From: Bacillota bacterium
GTDB lineage: Bacteria; Bacillota; Clostridia; Peptostreptococcales; Anaerovoracaceae
Direction of reading: 5' to 3'
Length of the DNA: 43,566 nucleotides
Assembly: GCA_030530285.1 (NCBI GenBank)
Contig: JAUMVD010000010.1
Span: 1 to 43,566 of the forward strand
Shown: positions 26,770 to 34,894 of the stretch, in pieces
Numbering within the stretch: the first letter of the stretch is position 1
How the letters are laid out: every line of letters starts with the position of its first letter
Translations under genes and position numbers: made by a program
Notes under the pieces: model-generated
What the model was told of the DNA's origin: nothing
What the model saw: the letters and a program-made list of their open reading frames with translations, nothing else
Databases searched by the model: none

Positions 26770-27614
26770 AAGTACTTAAAGTATTCTTAGCGCTCATCAT
26801 TTCCATCGTGATGATCGGATCGGCTACGCTGGCGCTGGGTTCCTTCGCAGTCCAAAAGGCTTCCAGCGAAGAATCGATCCGGTCCGCCATCGACGAAACA
26901 GGCATCGTGGATGATCTGATGACGCAGGCTCTGGAGCAGAATACCAGCAGCATGGGTAGTCTCTTGGGAAGCGCGGCCAAGGCCATCGCCCAGACGGAGC
27001 CGATGGAGAACTTCATAGCTGAATACATGGCTTCCGCCATCGCTGCCGAAATCTACGGACAGGAACGGGAAGATCTGTCCAGCGACGCGCTCATGGAAGC
27101 CTTTGCCAGCGGGATGGAAATCGCCATCGAGGAAAAGGGCTTTAACATATCAGAGACAGAAAGTGAAATGATCCGTATGGCCATGATGCAGACCATGCCG
27201 ATGCTGACGGATTCACTCAACGCCAGCCTCGATCAGTACGAGACGGCGGTGATCGATGAACATACGCAGGAGATGATCGACGGACTCAGGATCCTCGTCA
27301 GCCCTGTCTTCCGATACGGAACGCTGTTCCTCACACTGCTTTGCGCCATCATACTGGTGCTGCTGTTCTGGTCCAGCAGGCTGGGGTTTTTATGGGCCGC
27401 GGTTTGCGTATTTCTGGCAACCTGCGCCTTCGGGGTGGCCGCTCTGGTGTCCGATTCTTTCGGGGCGGATTCCATGTATGTGGATTCCGCGGAACGAATG
27501 GTATATATCATGTGCTATAACGGGGCGATCTTCGCCGTGATCGCGGGAGCCGCCACCGGCATGGCACTTATCATTTTGCTTACGATTATGAGACTTACGA
27601 GGAGGTCTGTATGA
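26766..27614 (+). CDS. Membrane protein of unknown function
   Basis: A 282-residue protein with an N-terminal hydrophobic segment (about residues 5-28), an acidic helical extracytoplasmic region of about 150 residues rich in Glu, Met and Ser, and three hydrophobic segments in the last 100 residues (about 180-200, 206-227 and 251-275). I do not recognise the family. It overlaps the dehydrogenase gene and the DUF169 gene by ATGA at both ends, so the three are translated together; nothing in it shows how they cooperate. Confidence 0.75.
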   Translation: MKVLKVFLALIISIVMIGSATLALGSFAVQKASSEESIRSAIDETGIVDDLMTQALEQNTSSMGSLLGSAAKAIAQTEPMENFIAEYMASAIAAEIYGQEREDLSSDALMEAFASGMEIAIEEKGFNISETESEMIRMAMMQTMPMLTDSLNASLDQYETAVIDEHTQEMIDGLRILVSPVFRYGTLFLTLLCAIILVLLFWSSRLGFLWAAVCVFLATCAFGVAALVSDSFGADSMYVDSAERMVYIMCYNGAIFAVIAGAATGMALIILLTIMRLTRRSV

Positions 27615-28384
27615 GCTACAGTGAACTAATCAAAGAAATGAAGCTCCAGGACAAAGTGATCGCAATCACCAGAGTCCACAAATCCGAGGTCCAGCCGCAG
27701 CATACATTCGGCTGCATCTATAAGATACTGCAGAGAGTGCTGGCCGGAGAGACGATCGTCACCGCCAAAGGCTTTTGCGGATGCAAAGGCTTCGAAAACA
27801 ACAGCGGTCTGGTAGACGAAGTGCCGTTTATCCCGGGAACCTTCGGTTTATTCCTGTCCAAAGGCTCCAAGGAGCAGTGGACGCCTGACGGCGAAAGATT
27901 CAAGTGTGATCCTGACATGGCCTACGCCATGTACGACTGCCTGCCAAAGGATGTCATGGGCGGCTATGACGCCTTCAGACTGGAGCCTTATCGCGAGGGT
28001 CTTGACTGCGACGTGGTGGTGGCCTTTTGCAATCCGGATCAGCTGTCGGCTCTCATCGTCCTGCATGGTTACGATAAGGCGGAATACGATCGCGTCATCG
28101 CGTCCACCGTTTCAGGCTGCGCATCCATGATCAGGCTGCCGCTGAACGAACTCAAATCCGATAAACCGCGGGCGGTGATCACGGGAACCGACCTGGCCCA
28201 GCGAAAATTCATGAATGAAAACGAGCTGGCCATCAGTTTCACAGGACCGGAGTTCGAAAAAATGTTATCCTATACGGACGAGTGTTTCTTCCACTCACCG
28301 GTCTGGAAACCTGTCAGGAACAGGCTGAGAAAAGACGAACATCTGGAAGACGCGTGCTTCACGGCGCTCGGCACCAGAGAATAA
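27611..28384 (+). CDS. DUF169 domain protein
   Basis: A 257-residue soluble protein. Features typical of DUF169 are the conserved cysteine cluster GFCGCKGFENNSG (about 54-66), a central VVVAFCNPDQLSALI and ASTVSGCASMI with a further cysteine. The family is common in anaerobes and methanogens and has no assigned reaction; the clustered cysteines hint at a metal or Fe-S ligand (inference). It overlaps the preceding membrane protein by ATGA and is followed after 48 bases by an Fe-S carrier ATPase, which would agree with such a role. Confidence 0.82.
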   Translation: MSYSELIKEMKLQDKVIAITRVHKSEVQPQHTFGCIYKILQRVLAGETIVTAKGFCGCKGFENNSGLVDEVPFIPGTFGLFLSKGSKEQWTPDGERFKCDPDMAYAMYDCLPKDVMGGYDAFRLEPYREGLDCDVVVAFCNPDQLSALIVLHGYDKAEYDRVIASTVSGCASMIRLPLNELKSDKPRAVITGTDLAQRKFMNENELAISFTGPEFEKMLSYTDECFFHSPVWKPVRNRLRKDEHLEDACFTALGTRE

Positions 28385-28432
28385 ATATCAAGAGAGTAAT
28401 AATACATCATAAAGAAAAGAGGTAATGAAGAA

Positions 28433-29269
28433 ATGGCAGAAAATTGTACACATGATTGCGGTAATTGTCCAAGTGCACAGGGATGCGGTGAATTCGATCC
28501 GAAGTCACTGATCGCTGAGGCCAACAAACTGAGCAACGTCAGCAAGGTCATCGCTGTTGTCAGCGGTAAGGGCGGCGTAGGGAAATCTCTCGTCACGTCA
28601 CTGATGTCCATCACCATGAAAAGGCGTGAACATCCTACCGGCATCATGGACGCGGACGTAACCGGTCCTTCGATCCCGAAAGCTTTTGGCATCACCGAAA
28701 AGGCGGAAGGCTGCGAGGATGGCATATTCCCTATCGTTACAAGCACCGGAATCAAAACGATTTCTGTAAACAATCTCCTGGAAAATGACACAGACCCTGT
28801 CCTCTGGAGAGGACCGATCATCGCAGGTCTGGTGAAGCAGTTCTGGACGGACGTGATCTGGGGCGATATCGACTATCTGTTTGTCGACATGCCTCCGGGT
28901 ACGGGCGATGTGCCTCTCACCGTATTCCAGTCACTGCCGGTTGACGGCATCATCGTCGTCACATCTCCGCAGGATCTGGTCAGCATGGTCGTCGCAAAGG
29001 CCATCAAGATGGCAGAGATGATGGACGTTCCTGTTCTCGGCATCATCGAGAACTACTCCTACTTCAAATGCCCGGACTGCGGAACGGAAACCCAGATATT
29101 CGGACCGAGCAAGGTGGATGCTGTTGCTGAGGAATTCGGAATCGATGTACTGGGCAAGCTCCCGATCGACCCTAAACTGGCTGCGGCGTGCGACCGCGGT
29201 ATGATCGAGACCTTTGAGGGAGACTGGCTGGAGAAGGCCGCCGACAAGGTGGAGGAAATGCTGAAATAA
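28433..29269 (+). CDS. Mrp/NBP35-family Fe-S cluster carrier ATPase
   Basis: A 278-residue ParA-like P-loop ATPase. The N-terminus has four cysteines (C5, C9, C12, C18) in a NBP35-like cluster motif, then the deviant Walker A GKGGVGKS (45-52), DADVTGPS, DMPPGTGD and a C-terminal FKCPDCG pair that bridges a cluster in the dimer. It binds and delivers 4Fe-4S clusters to apoproteins; the many iron-sulfur enzymes nearby (aconitase, IorA, radical SAM) are possible clients, though the linkage is only suggestive. GAGG precedes ATG 28433. Confidence 0.92.
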   Translation: MAENCTHDCGNCPSAQGCGEFDPKSLIAEANKLSNVSKVIAVVSGKGGVGKSLVTSLMSITMKRREHPTGIMDADVTGPSIPKAFGITEKAEGCEDGIFPIVTSTGIKTISVNNLLENDTDPVLWRGPIIAGLVKQFWTDVIWGDIDYLFVDMPPGTGDVPLTVFQSLPVDGIIVVTSPQDLVSMVVAKAIKMAEMMDVPVLGIIENYSYFKCPDCGTETQIFGPSKVDAVAEEFGIDVLGKLPIDPKLAAACDRGMIETFEGDWLEKAADKVEEMLK

Positions 29270-29294
29270 CGCAATTTACGATAGCAGGTGACTT

Positions 29295-29861
29295 ATGAGT
29301 GATAAAAAGAGAAAGTTTTCGATGACCGGCATACTGCTGGTCGGATGCATGTTGGTATGTCTGATCCTGGCGCTGGCCGTAGTGCCGGGCGGCTTCGGGT
29401 CGGACCAAAAACAGGATCTTGATGATGAGAACACACCCGGACTGCAGGCAGTCATCGAAGACGGCTCTCCCCTGCTGATCTACGATAAACGTCCCGAAAC
29501 AAAAGCACTGATGTCGGATTTCGAAGAAGGAATGGTGGCGAGTGTAAACGCCACCCTCGGAAACGAAGGTCACTCCGTGCTGGTGGATACGGACGAGCAG
29601 AGCGAGATCACCGAGATTTACAAAGCCCTGAAAAATGTGATGATCGGCGATGAGCTGGGTCCTGACGATACGGATCCCACAGCCTCCACCAACTCACCGA
29701 ACGCACTGGGAGCATGCTATATTTCCTTCGAGCTGAGTGACGGATCGACCTGTGACTTTACGTTTGAGAACACCGAGGTCTATGATATGGGCGACGGCCG
29801 CTATGCTGCCGCCGGCACCGAAGGACTCTGGGCTGTTATTGAGGAGCTTGGCGATGAGTAG
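29295..29861 (+). CDS. Membrane-anchored extracytoplasmic protein of unknown function
   Basis: A 188-residue protein with a basic N-terminus and one hydrophobic segment (about residues 10-31) that reads as an uncleaved anchor or signal peptide. The cysteines in it lack a clean lipobox. The remaining 150 residues are acidic and probably form a small extracytoplasmic domain. I recognise no family. It starts 25 bases after the Mrp gene and overlaps the next small gene by eight bases. Confidence 0.65.
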   Translation: MSDKKRKFSMTGILLVGCMLVCLILALAVVPGGFGSDQKQDLDDENTPGLQAVIEDGSPLLIYDKRPETKALMSDFEEGMVASVNATLGNEGHSVLVDTDEQSEITEIYKALKNVMIGDELGPDDTDPTASTNSPNALGACYISFELSDGSTCDFTFENTEVYDMGDGRYAAAGTEGLWAVIEELGDE

Positions 29862-30003
29862 AAATAATCTTAACAAAATGAATCGAATCAATCACGACGA
29901 GCGCCGCGAGCACAACAAAGCCCGCGCCCGAAAGATGGTTCTCGTGCTGGGAATCGTCAGCGTTGTGCTGATCCTCGCCATGATGGTTGAGGTGTATTTA
30001 TAG
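29854..30003 (+). CDS. Small single-span membrane protein
   Basis: A 49-residue protein with a strongly basic N-terminal half (MSRNNLNKMN, then many Arg and Lys to about residue 29) and one hydrophobic helix (about 30-47), so an N-in membrane peptide. ATG 29854 lies within the end of the preceding gene (8-base overlap), and GAGGAGC is seven bases upstream; this makes the start convincing. A long alternative frame to 29737 has no support. Function unknown. Confidence 0.65.
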   Translation: MSRNNLNKMNRINHDERREHNKARARKMVLVLGIVSVVLILAMMVEVYL

Positions 30004-30041
30004 GGTTCTCGAAAAATAATAAAAAAACTCTCAATTATTCG

Positions 30042-30070
30042 TTGACAATTCACTTCTCAGAAGGTATACT
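30042..30070 (+). promoter_or_regulatory. Promoter of tRNA-Lys
   Basis: TTGACA (30042-30047) and TATACT (30065-30070) with a perfect 17-base spacer, 37 bases before the tRNA 5' end. Confidence 0.88.
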
Positions 30071-30107
30071 TACAAATGCGCGTTGAGCGTTACAACTGAA
30101 TAAACGA

Positions 30108-30183
30108 GCACCATTAGCTCAGCTGGCAGAGCACCTGACTCTTAATCAGGGTGTCCAGGGTTCGAACCCCTGATGGTGTACCA
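30108..30183 (+). tRNA. tRNA-Lys (anticodon CUU), CCA encoded
   Basis: A 76-base cloverleaf can be folded by eye: acceptor GCACCAT/ATGGTGT with a G-U first pair, D-arm with AGCTCAGCTGGCAGAGC, anticodon stem CTGA/TCAG holding loop CTCTTAA (anticodon CTT), T-arm with GGTTCGAACCC, discriminator A and encoded CCA. It is followed by a terminator and then by an integrase gene pointing back toward it, a typical integration target. Confidence 0.97.
30153..30183. other. Probable attachment site (attL core) in the tRNA 3' end
   Basis: Tyrosine integrases of this kind usually recombine within the T-arm and acceptor end of a tRNA gene and restore the gene. The integrase gene begins to be read toward this end and stops about 200 bases away. 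The core cannot be delimited because the matching copy is not within the window. Confidence 0.5.
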
Positions 30184-30186
30184 GTT

Positions 30187-30240
30187 AAAACCCGCAACCC
30201 GTTGCAATGACAGTGATTGCGGGTTTTGCATTTTTTGCTC
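30187..30240 (+). terminator. Terminator after tRNA-Lys
   Basis: AAAACCCGCAA (30187-30197) pairs perfectly with TTGCGGGTTTT (30217-30227); a further T-run follows at 30231. If the element integrated in the tRNA end, this terminator may belong to the element side. Confidence 0.78.
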
Positions 30241-30260
30241 GTTTGGGCAAATATGGCATT

Positions 30261-30293
30261 TTGCCCACAAATCTGCCCACAAGCTTGTGGGCA
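30261..30293. repeat. TGCCCACAA repeat cluster with 20-bp palindrome
   Basis: TTGCCCACAA (30261-30270) is followed by a perfect 20-base palindrome of TGCCCACAAG and its complement (30274-30293), giving three copies of one nonamer in 33 bases; a related GGGCAAATATGGC precedes. Position between the tRNA end and int suits arm-type integrase or Xis binding sites (inference); it could also end int transcription. Confidence 0.6.
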
Positions 30294-30385
30294 AGGTGTT
30301 TTGGCTCTGTTAAGAATGTTGGGGTGGACGATACTCCAAGAATTTCAGGGCCTCTTTATTTTTAAAAAATCATTGTTTTGAGCCC

Positions 30386-31762
30386 TTATTGCTTCAGGCT
30401 CTGTTCCAGCAGATCCACTGCAGATTTCCGGCTTTTTTCTGTAACATGAGCGTAGGTGTTCATCGTGATGCCGATGTCCGAATGCCCCATGAGCATCTGC
30501 AGATCTTTGAAGTTGGCGCCGCTGGCGACCATGTTCGATCCATAGGTGTGTCTCAGTCCATGCATGTGGAAGGGGATCGATTTCAGGTGCGTCTGGACGA
30601 GCTTGTTGCAGTTCTTCAGGGTCTGCGGCGTGACCAGCTCTCCGTCCGGTTTTCGGCAGACGAAGCTGACCGGAACCAGCTGCTGACTGGGATCTGCTTC
30701 TGTCAGGAGTTTACCGCGGCCGACTCTGCTGCTGATCATACCGTTATCTGTTCTGAGATCCGTGTAGATGATATAGTGCTGTCTGCCCTTGATGTTTTTC
30801 ACCTGACAGTAATGCGTATGATAGTACCCGTCAAATGTCTTCTGATCTGCGGCCTGCTCTGCCTTTGCGGCGGTGAGGATCTCTGCCAGCGTTTGTCCGA
30901 AGTCCACGATCCTCTGCTTGCCGTTTTTCGGCACTTTCAGCTCCCAGCATTTGTTCATAGTGTCGTAGTACATGGATCGGCGGACGATGAGCCTGCGGCC
31001 TTTGATGTCCACATCCTCCCAGGAGAGTCCGCATAGCTCCCCGGCCCGAAGCCCCGTGTAATACGAGATCTGTACCGGCAGCAGCATGTAACGGTATCCC
31101 TGCCCGAAGGTGTTCTTATGCTCCTGCAGAAAATCTGTGATCGCGAGGAATTCCTCGTGGGTGATGATTTCCATCTCGCCTTCATCGGCAGCGAACAGGT
31201 TTGTCTGTTGTGATTTCTTGCGTTTCTTGACGAATTCCATAGGGCTGGATTTGATATACTCCTTTGGATAAACTGCGAATTTGAAGATGCCATTCAGGAC
31301 GACGAATTCTTCTTTCATGGTGCTCTCCGAGTAGGCGTGTTTGATTTCTTTGCCATCCGCATCGTATTCGCCGTAGTATTTCTCGTCCACGTAGGCCTGC
31401 AGCATATCCACCGTGACATCCTTCAGGAGCATGCTTCCGATTGCGTGCTCCCGGATATGATTCATCACATTGCGGTAGCTGTCTCTGGTGGTGCTGGCGC
31501 GGCTGCTGGGTTCGATCTCCACGGCATACCATTCGTCCATCAGATCGTTTAGAGTGATCTCACCCGGATCGAATATCCTGCCGCTTTCGTTGTACTCCTG
31601 CAGCGCTTTATCCAGCATGGCCTGTGTTTCCCGCTTAGACTCCGTTCCCGGGAATTCATGCAGTTTCATTGTTCCGTCCGGCTCCTCCATCCGGAACCGG
31701 TAATAATATTTGTTACCTCTCTTTCTGACACTTCCTTTCTGATACGATTGCTTTTGCTTCAT
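30386..31762 (-). CDS. int: Tyrosine recombinase integrase
   Basis: A 458-residue phage-type integrase. The N-terminal part (1-60) is a basic arm-binding region (KGSVRKRGNKYYYRFRM), followed by a SAM-like core-binding domain (about 70-180) and the catalytic domain. Catalytic residues are readable: R in TGLRAGELCGL, K in VPKNGKQR, H-x-x-R in HMHGLRHTYGS, H in MGHSD and the nucleophile Y in NTYAHV. It integrates and excises the element at the tRNA-Lys gene next to it. AGGAAGGA precedes ATG 31762. It is read toward the tRNA and away from the regulatory switch. Confidence 0.95.
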   Translation of the reverse strand: MKQKQSYQKGSVRKRGNKYYYRFRMEEPDGTMKLHEFPGTESKRETQAMLDKALQEYNESGRIFDPGEITLNDLMDEWYAVEIEPSSRASTTRDSYRNVMNHIREHAIGSMLLKDVTVDMLQAYVDEKYYGEYDADGKEIKHAYSESTMKEEFVVLNGIFKFAVYPKEYIKSSPMEFVKKRKKSQQTNLFAADEGEMEIITHEEFLAITDFLQEHKNTFGQGYRYMLLPVQISYYTGLRAGELCGLSWEDVDIKGRRLIVRRSMYYDTMNKCWELKVPKNGKQRIVDFGQTLAEILTAAKAEQAADQKTFDGYYHTHYCQVKNIKGRQHYIIYTDLRTDNGMISSRVGRGKLLTEADPSQQLVPVSFVCRKPDGELVTPQTLKNCNKLVQTHLKSIPFHMHGLRHTYGSNMVASGANFKDLQMLMGHSDIGITMNTYAHVTEKSRKSAVDLLEQSLKQ

Positions 31763-31852
31763 AAGGTCCTTCCTTTCCGGCAGAACCTTTTGCGGGTCTT
31801 GATATGGTTTGCGTTGAAGATATATCGCGGCCCACAGCGGGCTTTGCCTATT

Positions 31853-32461
31853 TTATAAATAATCCATTAAATTGATCACCTTCTCATTTGCGCCGACCGG
31901 ATCGTGCGCATAATCTCTTAACACATTACTTAATTCATAAAACATATTGACAGTATGCATGATTTCCCGCAGGAACTGCATCGTATTGAATTCTGATCCG
32001 CTGTCAAGACCGATCGCCTCCGCCAGCTCATCATTTAATTTGCTCTCGTCCACATAGCGATGACATGCGATAGTGAAGGATTCTGCAAAGGCTGTATATT
32101 CTTTTAACAGAAGCAGCAGCAGATTTTCCGCAAATTCACTGTCGCGCATCGAGATCCCCAGAGGGATCGTTTTTCTGACTTCCTCCATCGCATCGAGGAT
32201 CTCCAGCGTGCGCTTGTTCTGGATGACGCTTTCATAGGTGTCCGTTTCACCCCGCAGATACTCCGGGGTGACATAGAGCGCCGATGCAAGTCCCTCGACG
32301 ATCAGTTTCTTCGTATTATCAATGGTTCCCTTCTCATATCGCTGTATCGTGGATTTATTGACATCCATCTTTTCTGCCAGGTACCCTTGTGTCAGCTTCA
32401 GTTCTTTTCTTCTCGCCCGGGTCCTGGATCCAATGGTCTGTCTGAGTTTCTTCTCGTCCAT
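31853..32461 (-). CDS. XRE-family repressor
   Basis: A 202-residue protein with an N-terminal lambda-type helix-turn-helix (about 8-62: RTRARRKELKLTQGYLAEKMDVNKS-like, cited in part) and a long helical C-terminal region with no peptidase motifs, probably for dimerisation or sensing. It lies divergent from the excisionase gene across a 190-base region with operators and facing promoters, so it very likely holds the excision genes silent. GAGG is well placed before ATG 32461. There is no LexA-like self-cleavage motif, so induction must go another way. Confidence 0.87.
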   Translation of the reverse strand: MDEKKLRQTIGSRTRARRKELKLTQGYLAEKMDVNKSTIQRYEKGTIDNTKKLIVEGLASALYVTPEYLRGETDTYESVIQNKRTLEILDAMEEVRKTIPLGISMRDSEFAENLLLLLLKEYTAFAESFTIACHRYVDESKLNDELAEAIGLDSGSEFNTMQFLREIMHTVNMFYELSNVLRDYAHDPVGANEKVINLMDYL

Positions 32462-32502
32462 TTGTATTACCTCGTTTCGTTCGTTCCCCTTTCCCCAAAG
32501 TA

Positions 32503-32531
32503 ATCATACCACTCCTCGCAGAAAAATGCAA
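32503..32531 (-). promoter_or_regulatory. Promoter of the XRE repressor
   Basis: Minus-strand TTGCAT (32531-32526) and TATGAT (32508-32503) with a 17-base spacer, 42 bases upstream of the repressor start. A GCAATACGCAA string overlaps its -35. Confidence 0.6.
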
Positions 32532-32557
32532 TACGCAATTTATTATTAAATTTTATT

Positions 32558-32628
32558 GTTGCATAACGCTTGACAACGTTTGAATGATGTAGTATATTCA
32601 ACGTGGAAGAAAAGTTGCATAACGCAAC
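32558..32628. repeat. Operator-like repeats GTTGCATAACGC
   Basis: The 12-mer GTTGCATAACGC occurs at 32558-32569, touching the -35 of the xis promoter, and again at 32614-32625 after the -10, where it extends into the palindrome GTTGC-ATAAC-GCAAC (32614-32628). A related GCAATACGCAA (32529-32539) overlaps the repressor's own -35. This three-site layout fits control of both promoters by the XRE protein. Confidence 0.6.
32570..32598 (+). promoter_or_regulatory. Promoter of the excisionase and downstream genes
   Basis: TTGACA (32570-32575) and TATATT (32593-32598) with a 17-base spacer, divergent from the repressor promoter. It probably drives xis and, unless stopped, the par/rep genes. Confidence 0.75.
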
Positions 32629-32650
32629 AATCAAGAAAGGAGGTGATTGC

Positions 32651-32875
32651 ATGACAGAGAAAATCGCACTGACAATCGAAGAAGCGGCGGTCTACACGGG
32701 GATCGGGCGAAACACTCTGCGTCAGCTGATCCGGTGGAACAGCATCCCGGCGCTCCATGTCGGAAGGAGGCAGCTGATCCGCACAGATGTGCTGAATGAG
32801 TTCCTGCTGCTGAATCAGAACACCGACTTGCGGGACCGCGGCGCGATCCGGCCGGTTGGGCAGCAGGAAAGTTAA
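32651..32875 (+). CDS. xis: Excisionase-type helix-turn-helix protein
   Basis: A 74-residue protein with a MerR-like winged HTH of the excisionase/AlpA type: ALTIEEAAVYTGIGRNTLRQL, then WNSIPALHVGRRQLI, a DNA-binding wing with conserved arginines. It would bend DNA at the att arm and direct the integrase toward excision. ATG 32651 is chosen rather than the upstream frame start at 32603 because GGAGGTG lies a few bases before it, and the family starts here. It is the first gene of the rightward unit. Confidence 0.85.
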   Translation: MTEKIALTIEEAAVYTGIGRNTLRQLIRWNSIPALHVGRRQLIRTDVLNEFLLLNQNTDLRDRGAIRPVGQQES

Positions 32876-32921
32876 AGGCGGCCTTCGCAAAGACCGCCAA
32901 TGTAATCGGAATACCCGGTGT

Positions 32922-32967
32922 GAGCCGTGATATACCTTCAACGCAACTAAAGTATATCATACGGCTC
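32922..32967. repeat. Long imperfect inverted repeat between xis and parM-like gene
   Basis: Arms GAGCCGT+ATATAC (32922-32935) and the complementary GTATAT+ACGGCTC (32952-32967) close a 16-base loop, with a two-base bulge. No T-run follows, so it is not an ordinary terminator. It lies directly ahead of the segregation-type genes and might be a centromere, an attenuator or an RNA structure. Confidence 0.55.
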
Positions 32968-33065
32968 CTCCGAATTCCACAGAAAAATGGAGCAATCTGC
33001 CGAAATATGCAAAAGCAGGACAGCTCCGATGCACTTTGAAAACCGAATAAGAAAAGGAGGAACCC

Positions 33066-33986
33066 ATGTTATCTTACAAAGACATCAGAATCATCGCCGT
33101 AGATCACGGCTACGGCAACATCAAAACAGCAAACGCCGTGACACATACCGGAATCACGAAATATGATTCCAGACCCGTCTTCACCGGAAGCATCCTGGAA
33201 TACGAAGGTGCATGGTACCGGATCGGCGAGCGGCACAAGGAATTCATTCCGGACAAAGCTGCCGACGAAGACTACTATCTGCTCACCCTGTACGCGATTG
33301 CACGGGAGCTTCAGAGAGAACGCATCACAGAGGCAAATGTCCATCTCGCCTGCGGACTTCCTCTCAGTTGGGTCAGAACGCAGAGGGAGACCTTCCGTCA
33401 GTATCTGATGCGCAGCGAGAAAGTGAAGTTCACCTACAACGATGTTCCCTACAGCATCCGCATCACTGACTGCAGCATCTTCCCCCAGGGCTATCCCGCC
33501 ATCATTTCAGATCTTGAAGAATTCCGCGGCGTCAATATGCTGGCCGACATCGGCAACGGAACCATGAACATCATGTATATCAACAACAAGAAGCCGATCG
33601 AGGAACGCTGCTGGACGGAGAAAGCCGGGGTCAACCAGTGCATGATTCGGGCGAAGAACGCTCTTCTGGATCAGTTCGGAGTCCGGGTCGATGAATCCAC
33701 CATTGAACAGATTTTCCGCTACGGAACCGCAGATATCGGGAAGGAATATCTGGACTGCATCAGCCGTGTGACGGAGGAATATGTATCCGATCTTTTCTCC
33801 ATCCTCCGCAAGTACGAATACAGTCCGGATCTCATGAGGCTCTATATCACCGGCGGCGGTGCTTCCCTCGTGAAACACTTCGGCAGTTTCGATCCCGGCA
33901 GAGTGGAGATCATCGACGACATCTGTGCCACAGCCAAAGGCTACGAGCAGCTGGCGCAGATGCTCCTGACAAGGAGGGGTGTCTGA
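33066..33986 (+). CDS. ParM/Alp-type actin-like ATPase
   Basis: A 306-residue protein of the actin/ParM fold. Phosphate loop 1 is AVDHGYGNIKTAN (11-23), phosphate 2 is LADIGNGTMNIMYI (about 159-172), and the adenosine motif is YITGGGASLVKHF (about 259-271). ParM-like proteins polymerise with ATP and push plasmid copies apart. AAGGAGG precedes ATG 33066. It overlaps by one base the gene for a small ribbon-helix-helix-type protein, the usual adaptor arrangement. Such pairs are also found on ICEs and integrated elements. Confidence 0.85.
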   Translation: MLSYKDIRIIAVDHGYGNIKTANAVTHTGITKYDSRPVFTGSILEYEGAWYRIGERHKEFIPDKAADEDYYLLTLYAIARELQRERITEANVHLACGLPLSWVRTQRETFRQYLMRSEKVKFTYNDVPYSIRITDCSIFPQGYPAIISDLEEFRGVNMLADIGNGTMNIMYINNKKPIEERCWTEKAGVNQCMIRAKNALLDQFGVRVDESTIEQIFRYGTADIGKEYLDCISRVTEEYVSDLFSILRKYEYSPDLMRLYITGGGASLVKHFGSFDPGRVEIIDDICATAKGYEQLAQMLLTRRGV

Positions 33987-34366
33987 TGGCGAACACAAAG
34001 AGCACCAACATCCGGTTCAATCTGGACAGGGAAATCCACCGGAAGGCCTGGGACTACCTGCATACAATGGATGAGAAAACATTCCCCTCCATCACCAGCG
34101 CCGTGATCCTGGCTGTGGTTGATTACTTCGACAGATATTATGCAGACGCGGATGCAGAAAAACAGAAATCCGACGAACTTCTTGCCCGGACCGTTGCAAA
34201 AGCTGTGGAGCAGAGGATCGAAGCCTCGCTCCCGGCCTTTCTGGCCGGATACTTCGCAGGAGCCGGGCCTGTCCAGCCTTTGCAGATCGCAGCAGCGGAT
34301 CCTGATCCGCCAAAGCCGCAGGTCAGCGAAGAAGACATCGCCTGGGACTTCCTGCAGGACGCATAA
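33986..34366 (+). CDS. Ribbon-helix-helix-type partition adaptor (ParR-like)
   Basis: A 126-residue protein opening with STNIRFNLDREIHRKAWDYL, a strand then helix pattern as in RHH DNA-binding proteins that bind centromere repeats. The middle is helical and Ala/Glu-rich, and the C-terminus is short and acidic (SEEDIAWDFLQDA), reminiscent of the ParR tail that touches ParM. Start and stop with the actin gene form TGATG. Function as the adaptor is inferred from shape and place; the family is not certain. Confidence 0.72.
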   Translation: MANTKSTNIRFNLDREIHRKAWDYLHTMDEKTFPSITSAVILAVVDYFDRYYADADAEKQKSDELLARTVAKAVEQRIEASLPAFLAGYFAGAGPVQPLQIAAADPDPPKPQVSEEDIAWDFLQDA

Positions 34367-34387
34367 ACCGGGAAAGGACATGATCAC

Positions 34388-34894
34388 ATGACAAAATATC
34401 TGACTGATGATAACGCCCATTTCCATTTCATGAGGTTTCCCGGTTTTCTGCTCTCTTCGGACCTGAACGAAACATGTCAGATCCTCTATATGCTCCTGTT
34501 GGATCGGTCCGGACTATCCCGGAAAAACGGATGGGTCGATGAGGAAGGTCACGTTTTCGTCCACTATTCGATCCAAAAGCTGGCGAACGATCTTCACAAA
34601 AGCCCGACGACCATCAAGGACTCCCTGAGAACGCTGGAGAATCACGACCTGATTCGCCGGGTGCGGCAGAGTGCGCCGAAGCCGACCAGAATCTATGTGA
34701 AGATCCCGGAGGAAGCCCTGCTTGAGAAGAGACCGGACGGAATATCGGCCCGTCAGGGGCCGGAAATCCGGCCTGTCAATGGACAGGATTCCGGCTTGCA
34801 AACAGTCAGGATTCCGGCCACTAATCAGAATAAAGAAATCAGAAAGAGGAAAACAGACTATCTTAATTACGAATGTGGAGGTAAAACGCTATGA
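34388..34894 (+). CDS. RepA_N-family replication initiator
   Basis: A 168-residue protein. The N-terminal domain (about 1-100) matches the RepA_N pattern: a short lead to FMRFPGFLLSS, YMLLLDRSGLSRKNGWVDEEGHVFV and a winged-helix KLANDLHKSPTTIKDSLRTLENHDLI, quoted only as landmarks. The C-terminal third is variable and polar. On low-copy plasmids and ICEs of Firmicutes such proteins start plasmid-type replication. The stop overlaps the next gene by ATGA. Short length (often 250-350 in plasmids) is common for the ICE/IME form. Confidence 0.8.
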   Translation: MTKYLTDDNAHFHFMRFPGFLLSSDLNETCQILYMLLLDRSGLSRKNGWVDEEGHVFVHYSIQKLANDLHKSPTTIKDSLRTLENHDLIRRVRQSAPKPTRIYVKIPEEALLEKRPDGISARQGPEIRPVNGQDSGLQTVRIPATNQNKEIRKRKTDYLNYECGGKTL

